A stretch of DNA of 27,136 nt from Coemansia sp. RSA 1804. Taxonomy: Eukaryota; Kickxellomycota; Kickxellomycetes; Kickxellales; Kickxellaceae. The notes under the pieces were generated by a model. That model did not search any database. It was given only the letters and a program-made list of their open reading frames with translations, and was not told the DNA's origin. Positions 20,263 through 27,136 of the stretch are shown in pieces (position 1 is the stretch's first letter; each line of letters starts with the position of its first letter). The position numbers and the translations under genes were made by a program. The DNA lies in assembly GCA_027578815.1 (NCBI GenBank), contig JANBTH010000202.1, positions 1-27,136 on the forward strand, read 5' to 3'.

Positions 20263-22678
20263 ATGGAAGAAGATGTCCACACTGTAAAAGTTCCGATTTC
20301 CAGCACTGGATGGCAGGATTGGTACCATGCAGACCTGGAACTTTACATCACTTCAGTACATTACTGGACAACACATGCCCACTTGTTTGCATGCCTTATA
20401 TTACTAAATGGGTTTAATACATATCAGCGTTTGAATGGAACACAGCAAGATTTGATGCCTGCACAACCAACAAATATTGCCATTTTAATTAGAAATGGTG
20501 AAATTTCAATGGAGAAATTCTTTGTGAAATGTCTGTTGGTGCTATCAACTGCAAATCTACAAATTATAACAGATATACAGTGCATGTGTGCACGTCCAAT
20601 TGTCCAGCAATATGTGGATTGGTACAAACATGAGGCTGGCAACCTCCCAGATTTTAACATCCAATCTGCTGCACAAGTTGCCAACTATGAGGCAGTGCAA
20701 ATAGAAGTAAGTTATACAGTCGCTGTTAAAAACAATTTTATTAAAATGTTGAATGGCATTTTTAACAAACTTCTGCACATAAAAAAGCATGTGCAACAAA
20801 TTTCAAATGATATGGCTGGCCAACTTGCAAAAGAAATTAAGAGTGCTATAAATGAGCATGTCTGGAAACCTGCCCATGTTTTAAAACAGGCATTGCTAAC
20901 ATTGTGCACAGATGAAATCATGCCAAAATTTTGGAAATTAGCTTTAATTTATAAAATAAATGTGGTGAACTTTCTGCACCGAAAGTTTCCTCGGGATCCG
21001 CCCCCACTTTCGGTGCAAGCTACCGAAAGACGACTCTTTCAGAGACTTGAGGGCAGATCCCTTAACTACCAATTGATTTCCTTAATTAGTACTGATATTA
21101 TTATACTTTTAATTAATCTCCACTGTAAAAAACGCAGAAAATTTTCTAAGTGGCTTTTCATGTTGTACTCTTGACATTTCCCAATTTATTTTCTATATTC
21201 ATGTGCATATAGAAGTTTGGCCAGTTTTTTCCAGTTTTTACACTGATACACTAACCAATTTGCCTGACAAGCCACACCAACATAACAAACAGCTGCAGTG
21301 CATCCAGAAAAAGGCACAGCAAAGTGAATGGTGGAGAGATCGCAATAGTCAGTCATTGCAGCAACTTGATTGTTAGTGGCAAAACCAGGCAATGCAAAAT
21401 GACAATCGTGTTTTTCAACAAAGAAAGCAAGAAAAACACCACCGACAGCTACAGCTTGAACAGACAATTGCATGAAATGTCTGTCAGCACCAGCATCAAC
21501 TGAATGATTTTCAGCAACAGTATGAGCAGCTGGCATTACAACATCATATTGAGTCACAGTTTATTGGTAACAATCAGATTTTGCAGGGTCCTCAGTCTCA
21601 AGATTTGCTTCAGCTGTCAGAGCAACAGAATCTTGTGATGCAGCAGCAATTCAATCAGGAGTATATTGATGCTAATAATTTGTACCGTGAACATGTTGCT
21701 GCATATGAGCAGCAGGAAACTGAATGCCAGCAGCAGAATCCTGAAATCGAGAGCCAGCGACGTGTGTATCAGCAGCGCAAGCAGGAATTTTGGTGCTGGA
21801 GGCAGCACCGTTACTGGCAACAGCAGCAGCGACAGTACCGGCGGGATCGGCGCCAGCAGCGACACATGCGACATGACGAAATAGAAGCCAAACGTGAGTC
21901 AGGTTATGAGTGCCAAACACAAAACGAAGAGTGCCAGCTTCAGCTGTTGCGAGATACCCGTGGCCCCGATCCAGAGGAACAACATATGATTCGCCACTGT
22001 CGCCAGCAGCAGCGCCAGAGACGCAGACAGAGGCACCAGGCTGAGTGCATTGCATACAGAACTGAGCGCAAGAAGAATCCACCGCAGCAGCCGTTACATC
22101 TTAAGTTGCAACAATTGGCGTTTATTAACACGAAGCGTATGTGGTTAAATCTAGCGAAAAATCTAAGAAAGAAATTCGGCATGAATCCTATGCTGGTGCT
22201 TGGCGACTTGTCTGCTAGAAATGTTTGTTGGCATGCCCCGATTCCTGGTGTTGGCATGAGACGTATGCTTGTGAAGCTTGGTTTCCGTCTCATTTACATC
22301 GACGAGTATCTCATTTCAACAATGTGCCCGTACTGCGAGACGGATACACTGGAGAAGTTTCTTAAAGTGGGTAATCCGCGGCCGCACCGTCGAGATGTGA
22401 GGCCAGTGACTACCAGCCACACTATCCTGCGTTGCGAAAACGTTACTTGTATTGGATGCATGGCTGACAGACAGTCTGATTTGATGCATCCGCGCTGTTT
22501 GAATCGCGACCTAGCAGCAGCAATGAACTTTCGGCACATTGCAAACGGTCTCCAGCAAAACGGTGCAGTTCCTGAGCGCTTCCAACGCGGCAATCGTGTC
22601 AGGGACACTGCAGCTGTGCCAGATAATGGCGAGGTGCCTGCTGATGGTTTCCCTGCACATCTTCGATGCACAGACTAG
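20263..22678 (+). pseudogene. Interrupted Fanzor (eukaryotic TnpB-like) nuclease gene
   Basis: The N-terminal half (20263-21174) is one frame starting MEEDVHTVKVPI, like Fanzor1 N-termini with HTVKVP and a helical IKMLNGIFNKLLHIKK segment. Near 21170 the reading moves to another frame, which runs on to 22678 but has in-frame TAG at 21374 and TGA at 21473. A Gln/Arg-rich segment (~21580-22100) precedes the nuclease core: LGDLS (RuvC-I Asp, codon 22205), IDEYLIS (RuvC-II Glu, codon 22304), CPYC with a later RCENVTC zinc knuckle, and NRDLAAAMNF (RuvC-III Asp, codon 22508). Catalytic residues are therefore kept although the full gene is broken. Introns removing the stops cannot be excluded. The last ~90 bp lie within the right TIR. 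Fanzors are RNA-guided DNA endonucleases. Confidence 0.8.
20975..21017 (+). repeat. Perfect 12-bp inverted repeat, 19-nt loop, inside the Fanzor N-terminal half
   Basis: Arms TGCACCGAAAGT (20975-20986) and ACTTTCGGTGCA (21006-21017) flank a GC-rich loop. The surrounding ~90 bp are GC-richer than the rest of this half-gene. Could be an RNA hairpin or a small inserted palindrome. Confidence 0.75.
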
Positions 22679-22977
22679 CCATCAACTGTCATTAAACCAC
22701 AGTCTTTAACGATTCTGCGACGGAATACACCTCCCTATTAGGGACAAGGACGACGATATATCCCCCAAGGTAGGTGAAGTGGCTGTTGTGTATTTGCAGA
22801 TTGCTTGTGACAATGTGAAATATGCTATTGACTATTGTTCTATTGTGTATACTAACATTTGCTTGTTTTTTTCTGCTCCTTCCGTGTATACAAACAATAA
22901 TCACGTCTGCCTTCTATGCACTCTCCTATTGGTCGTTGCCGTATGTTTCTCCCGAGTAAACAAAGGGTAGAGTTGGG
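22590..22977 (-). repeat. Right terminal inverted repeat
   Basis: 388 bp, reverse complement of the left TIR. Its inner part codes the last ~29 residues of the Fanzor frame (stop at 22676-22678). The outer ~300 bp are non-coding and end in GTTGGG. The 13-bp palindrome TCCCTATTAGGGA lies at 22732-22744. Confidence 0.92.
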
Positions 22978-22980
22978 ATT
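22978..22980 (+). repeat. Right ATT target-site duplication
   Basis: ATT directly after GTTGGG, matching 17784-17786. Two of its bases are part of the stop codon of the 7TM-RGS gene. Confidence 0.55.
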
Positions 22981-25468
22981 ATCTGTACATGACACTTGCC
23001 ATGTCGCGGTGATACAACCTGACAAACTTTTTAAAGATATTGTCATACAAAAGCTGCAGAACCTCCGAATGTGCCTCATCCATCATGTCCACCGTGTACT
23101 GCTGCGAATGGATTAGTCGGGTGATGCCCTCTGAAATCCGACCCTCGACATTGATTTGCAGCGTGGCACCATCAGCGATAAACGTAGAGTAGAACCCGTA
23201 GTAGTCGCCACGCAGCGCAAATGGAAGCGTCTTGAATGTGTTCATGTTTCCCTGGCGTGTCAGTCCGGCTGGTGTTTGCATCAGCGTTGAGATAATCGTG
23301 TACCTGACTGGCGTGAATGGCGGAATGCGTGACAGAACCATAATGTCCTCGCCACTGCTGTTGCGCCGAACCGGCAGATTACCGATTGCTGCTCCTCCGA
23401 TGGCAAGTGATGCCGTGTTGTTGAATGTTTGTGGATGGCTGTGATCAAGGCGGTGATGATAATGCAGCTGCTCGCCGATTCCTTCTCCTCCATTATTTTC
23501 TGTTAGAGCATCACTGCCTGGAGCTCCTGGGGCTGCTCCAGTGCTTTTATTGCGACGATTCCCTTTGAACACGCCGAAAATGCGATCAATCTTTGTTGAT
23601 TCCGAATTGGCAGGAACAGGCATTACTGTTGACATACCAGCACCAGAAGAATAGACGCCAGCAACACCGCTTTTATCAGCTAGTCTTGCAGCAGCAGGTA
23701 CCTGTGTCTGGTAAGCAGTGCCAATACTACCACCACCGCTTTGCTTCTGCATGCGCCTGTTCATCATGGTTGCTTTGTCGCCGTAGTTGGCAGGATCCTC
23801 GGCAATGGAGCCAGCATCGCCAACGGATATGATGGTGTCTGGATTGCTTTCAAGATCAATCTGTTTGCCCCCGCCGCCGCCATTCAAATGCAGACGCAAC
23901 GCATCCTTTTCTTCGCCATGCACAGGCGTTCCAGATGACCTTCCACCGCTCTCGTTCCCATTCCGGATCTCGCTTCCATACATTCCTCCAGTGTTGCCGT
24001 TGGATCCAGTAATGTTGTCGCGAGCATAGGCAACAGGCAGTGGAGCAACAGCGCCGTCGTTCCAACGATTTGACTGGTTGTTGGCAGTAACAGTACCCAG
24101 ATTAATCTCTTCTTCGCTGTCACTCTCACCAACAATATTGTCAACAATATCATCGTCGTCGTCGTCGTCATCGAATCCAGGCTCACCCATATTGTAGAAC
24201 CGCACAGTGTTAGCCTTGAGAACCTGGTACTCCTCCAGAAACAGCGTGATTTCAGTGCAAAAGTTGGCTGCGCTGTAGATCTTCAGCTTCTCAAACAGCT
24301 CAGGGTGGTTCAAAACCCTGTAGAACAGTTCCTTACTTGCTGAGCGACCCGAGTTGTCAGACCAGGTAAACGAATCCGAGTGGCGGTATGAGCGAATAAG
24401 CGGAATGATAATTGATGTAAACTGCGACATGTTGAACAGCAGTGAACACCACAGAAACGAGTCCCAGAACGGATCTTGGCCACCAAACCCCTTGTTTGTT
24501 TGCACCATAAACATGGCGATGCAAACAAAGGTAAACAGGTTGTTTAGCAGAATGTCATGGCGGATACCAAAGGCGTCCTTGATGGGCCAGATATGGAAGA
24601 CGATAAATGGAGTCAGAACCAAACAGTAAAAGGCAATGAGTGCGTAAAGCGGAAAGTACTCCCATACGCCCACGGGACACTTGGAGTACATCATCGGCAC
24701 AATTCCCAGATCCTTGGTGAATCCCTGGATGAAGGCACACACAACAGCCGCAAACAGAGTCGATCCCATTGTGTACCAAACGAGCCGCCGCTCGGTGAGC
24801 TGCATGCGCTCACGCTCCCACCAGCGACGAATCACGCCGTATGCGCGCGCAAACACCGATGGCCGCCGGGGCTCATTCTGTGGCGCGCGCGGACCAAAGC
24901 CGTGATTCAGCGCATTGAGTCCTCCTCCGGCCTTGCGCAACACTCCGCCATCGCCTCCTACTCCATCCATACCAACGTCTATGTCGCTGTCGCTGTTGCG
25001 CAGCGTACCGCGCCCATACAGCTGCGCAGCTGTCATCTGGCCAGCCTTGTTGCGTTCTTTCAGCTTCTGCATGTTTCGGAAACTGAGAATGTACAGCCGC
25101 ACAGCCCGTGCCATTGTGCACGAGATCCACAGCATCACGCCCGGATACGCCGCCCACAGAATCACAAAGCACGGGAACTTGCCAGGCCATACAAACTGGA
25201 ACAGGAAGCATGTGTTGACCACCATAATCGTAACCGACCCAATACTTGTCAGAAGCACTGCGTGTGCGTTGATATCGAGTGTGCGGCGTCCGCGGTACAC
25301 AAATAGGCACGTGGATACGCTGAACAGAAATATGTCGACTACGCCAATCCACAGATACACTTGCTTCTGGAGGTCTGGAACATTGGTTGAGTGCACGTGC
25401 GTTCCGTCTGGAAGAATCTCGTCCTCCGCTCGCTTTGCAAGGCCCAGCATGTGGTGAACGAGTGACAT
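22979..25468 (-). CDS. Seven-transmembrane receptor with split RGS domain
   Basis: Intronless, 829 aa. Seven hydrophobic segments are visible at about 37-58, 69-93, 98-128, 231-250, 271-294, 305-324 and 336-358, with a long cytosolic loop (~130-225) between the third and fourth. The RGS domain starts at ~379 (ELFYRVLNHPELFEKLKIYS, then EITLFLEEYQVLK), is interrupted by ~320 disordered residues including an eight-Asp run (~433-440), and resumes at ~747 with LPFALRGDYYGFYSTFI and ends with VLQLLYDNIFKKFVRLY (~800-818). The 7TM-RGS arrangement matches fungal GprK-like proteins and plant AtRGS1. RGS domains accelerate GTP hydrolysis by G-alpha at the plasma membrane. The ATG at 25468 is the first in frame before TM1. 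The TAA stop (22981-22979) directly adjoins the mobile element. Confidence 0.85.
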   Translation of the reverse strand: MSLVHHMLGLAKRAEDEILPDGTHVHSTNVPDLQKQVYLWIGVVDIFLFSVSTCLFVYRGRRTLDINAHAVLLTSIGSVTIMVVNTCFLFQFVWPGKFPCFVILWAAYPGVMLWISCTMARAVRLYILSFRNMQKLKERNKAGQMTAAQLYGRGTLRNSDSDIDVGMDGVGGDGGVLRKAGGGLNALNHGFGPRAPQNEPRRPSVFARAYGVIRRWWERERMQLTERRLVWYTMGSTLFAAVVCAFIQGFTKDLGIVPMMYSKCPVGVWEYFPLYALIAFYCLVLTPFIVFHIWPIKDAFGIRHDILLNNLFTFVCIAMFMVQTNKGFGGQDPFWDSFLWCSLLFNMSQFTSIIIPLIRSYRHSDSFTWSDNSGRSASKELFYRVLNHPELFEKLKIYSAANFCTEITLFLEEYQVLKANTVRFYNMGEPGFDDDDDDDDIVDNIVGESDSEEEINLGTVTANNQSNRWNDGAVAPLPVAYARDNITGSNGNTGGMYGSEIRNGNESGGRSSGTPVHGEEKDALRLHLNGGGGGKQIDLESNPDTIISVGDAGSIAEDPANYGDKATMMNRRMQKQSGGGSIGTAYQTQVPAAARLADKSGVAGVYSSGAGMSTVMPVPANSESTKIDRIFGVFKGNRRNKSTGAAPGAPGSDALTENNGGEGIGEQLHYHHRLDHSHPQTFNNTASLAIGGAAIGNLPVRRNSSGEDIMVLSRIPPFTPVRYTIISTLMQTPAGLTRQGNMNTFKTLPFALRGDYYGFYSTFIADGATLQINVEGRISEGITRLIHSQQYTVDMMDEAHSEVLQLLYDNIFKKFVRLYHRDMASVMYR

Positions 25469-27136
25469 TAAGTATGGCTATGGAGAATGCCAATAAATAA
25501 AGAAATAATAAGAGCCGGATTGAAAAACGGAAACTCTGGCAAAATATTAGAGAACGCAGAGTCAATGTATATACTCCATTAATTAAAGAAAGGATGTAAA
25601 TAATATTGACGGGATAGATGTAGAAATAAGAAAATGTTATTTTTGTTTTACTAAACAACGAGTGGAAGCAGAAAAAGAAAATTGAGGCAAAAAAGGAATA
25701 ACACCTTGGTAAAGGGTTTGGAAGTAAGGAGCAGAACCGTTTTATTAAAGCAACAACAGATGGAACTGTATAAATGACAGAACCAGCCACCCTTTTTCTT
25801 GTTTTATATTATTTATATATTCTTCTACGCTTTTTGGATGAACAAAAGGAAAATATATATAAAGCCTCAGCCATGTTTGACACATTTATTTTGTTGTTAT
25901 TATTATTATTTTATGACATTCTGTTCTGCTTGTTTCTCAACAATTACAAACCACTCCATTCAATTAATGCATAGCAGGAGGGAAACAAGGATAAAAAGGA
26001 AACATACTGCATCGACTTTTTATATTCTTCACATCTACAATGCTACTTGCTATGCATAGAGGAATATCGGGTTTTGGCTTTATAAAACAGTTGTTTTTTG
26101 CATTCAGGTTTTTGTTAGCATATGTTTTCTGTTACTTTTAATACTGGCTGTATTTATATAGACATACGCAGAGCATACGAATGGGAATGTGAAACAATAT
26201 ATGGTCGGTTAATGTTCTAGCTTTGTATAAATACACTACTTTTAAGCTACATTTTTAAAAGCAGCAAGTTCTTTACTACAACAAAATTACCAGCTCTTTG
26301 TAAAGCAGGAAATAAGGCACGGCGGGTATGCAAAGATGATCTTGGTATCATTATTCTCTGACATATGACATACAGCATTCAGCATTCAGTATACAGTATA
26401 CACTGTCTATTGCTGAGGAAGAGAAAAATGTTTTACAGGCAAAACGTACCACTGTGCCTGGAAGTGAAAATATATTGGCATGCACCCATGGAGCTGCTTA
26501 TTTGTGCAACCCAACGGAGGAACATTAATTATTTGGAACGGGGTGGCTTGTTTACTATTTTTTTTTACCTTTTTTCTTTTATGCATTAATGGTTTAAATG
26601 CCATGAGGCATGGCAACGAGATTTCCATTGTTGCTGCCTTTTGTTGTATTTCCAAGCCTCCCCTCACGTTCTTCCTTTTTTTCTTCAAATTCACCAGATT
26701 TTTCTTTCTCTTGGATGGATGTATCTTTTTTCCCATCAGCAAGCAACTGCAACAAGTAGGGCTAGGAAGAGAGGGATCCTCCAAGCAAAGCAAGGTAAGG
26801 GTGTTGGTGGCTTGGATGTGATAGAAGAGGAGAGGGCAGAGTCGTTCCAGCTTTTTAGACCCGGCGTGATCTATGTTATTTAACTCTATTGTCAAAAGAT
26901 CCCGATCAACCCAGGCAGATGACAGGTTGGATCAGATCAGATCACATTTGCGTGTGCTTGTCGATGTGACCGTCACGTGTGGTCATGTGGGTCCCTTTTT
27001 CGGAGGGATGTGTATGTAAATTTGATGATCAATTATCAATAAAGAAAAAAGGGGTGTCCCACTTTAGGTAAGAAAAACTGCGCGTGTTTGCTTCAAGAAA
27101 GTAGCTGGTGGCATGAGTAAAAAAATTACTAGCAAT
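25469..27136. other. AT-rich non-coding region upstream of the 7TM-RGS gene
   Basis: No convincing gene on either strand. The first few hundred bases are the RGS promoter/leader. Beyond that are AT-rich low-complexity tracts, a short tandem CAGCATT/CAGTATA cluster at ~26372-26402, and pyrimidine runs. A Lys-rich minus-strand frame at 26407-26895 looks compositional. The last ~250 bp are less AT-rich and may be the flank of a gene beyond the window. Confidence 0.45.
26974..26979. promoter_or_regulatory. CACGTG E-box-like palindrome
   Basis: CACGTG within GACCGTCACGTGTGG, close to a GATCAGATCAGATCA repeat at 26930-26944. CACGTG is the core site of fungal bHLH factors. One 6-mer can occur by chance. 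Confidence 0.25.

Larger units (their letters stand above)
17787..22977 (+). mobile_element. 5.19-kb Fanzor-carrying element with ~390-bp terminal inverted repeats
   Basis: Two ~390-bp copies in opposite orientation, about 97% identical by eye, end in CCCAAC...GTTGGG and are flanked by ATT. Inside are ~2.1 kb of AT-rich non-coding DNA with tandem repeats, then one interrupted Fanzor gene on the + strand. I recognise no DDE transposase, tyrosine recombinase, serine resolvase, Helitron helicase or reverse transcriptase. Fanzor proteins are known passengers of several eukaryotic DNA transposon types. With only a 3-bp duplication and these ends I cannot assign the superfamily. The element sits between the zinc-finger gene and the 3' end of the 7TM-RGS gene. 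Confidence 0.85.

Noticed and set aside
26407..26895. 162-codon minus-strand frame near the right end of the window
   Set aside because: Low-complexity Lys-rich stretches, no recognisable domain, AT-rich setting.
1..27136. tRNA, rRNA and CRISPR arrays
   Set aside because: I looked for tRNA T-loop-like patterns, rRNA blocks and regularly spaced repeats and saw none. A covariance-model scan would be needed to exclude tRNAs fully.

Overview
The window looks like nuclear DNA of an early-diverging fungus. The genes are large and mostly intron-free, with roughly half-GC coding sequence, AT-rich spacers, A-rich sequence before start codons and short GT-AG introns where introns occur. Fungal hallmarks are a FunK1-type kinase, a secreted Ser/Thr-rich GH18 protein, a Tel2 homologue, an exportin-5/Msn5 homologue and a 7TM-RGS receptor. 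Few introns together with FunK1 and 7TM-RGS proteins would fit a Kickxellomycotina-like zygomycete, but that placement is inference; no rRNA or other marker is present.

Layout, left to right. (1) 1-954 (+): C-terminal part of a gene with a retropepsin-like domain that lacks the catalytic Asp. (2) 1684-3135 (+): type II single-pass membrane protein with an LEA_2/WHy-like C-terminal domain. (3) 3187-6249 (-): TEL2/TELO2 homologue, tail-to-tail with (2), 51 bp between stop codons. (4) 7018-9779 (+): three-exon FunK1 kinase gene with an N-terminal coiled coil built from very similar tandem repeats; it is divergent from TEL2 across a 768-bp spacer. (5) 10074-14417 (+): MSN5/XPO5 exportin. (6) 15038-17200 (+): GH18 chitinase-like protein with an altered catalytic motif. 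(7) 17317-17481 (-): a 54-aa C2HC zinc-finger mini-protein. (8) 17787-22977: a 5.19-kb mobile element with ~390-bp terminal inverted repeats and a flanking ATT duplication, carrying one interrupted Fanzor (eukaryotic TnpB-like RNA-guided nuclease) gene. (9) 22979-25468 (-): a 7TM receptor with a C-terminal RGS domain, whose stop codon abuts the element. (10) 25469-27136: AT-rich non-coding sequence with no convincing gene.

The most unusual region is the Fanzor element. The TIRs are about 97% identical and reach into the last ~90 bp of the Fanzor coding sequence. In Fanzor/TnpB systems the 3' end of the gene and the downstream element end commonly supply the guide (omega) RNA, so this element may carry two mirror-image copies of the guide-RNA end. 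The nuclease gene has a frameshift and two in-frame stops, but its RuvC D-E-D residues and zinc knuckle remain. No DDE transposase or other recombinase was recognised inside, so the copy may be non-autonomous. The other genes do not form an obvious pathway or cluster; they look like ordinary housekeeping and accessory genes around one insertion.
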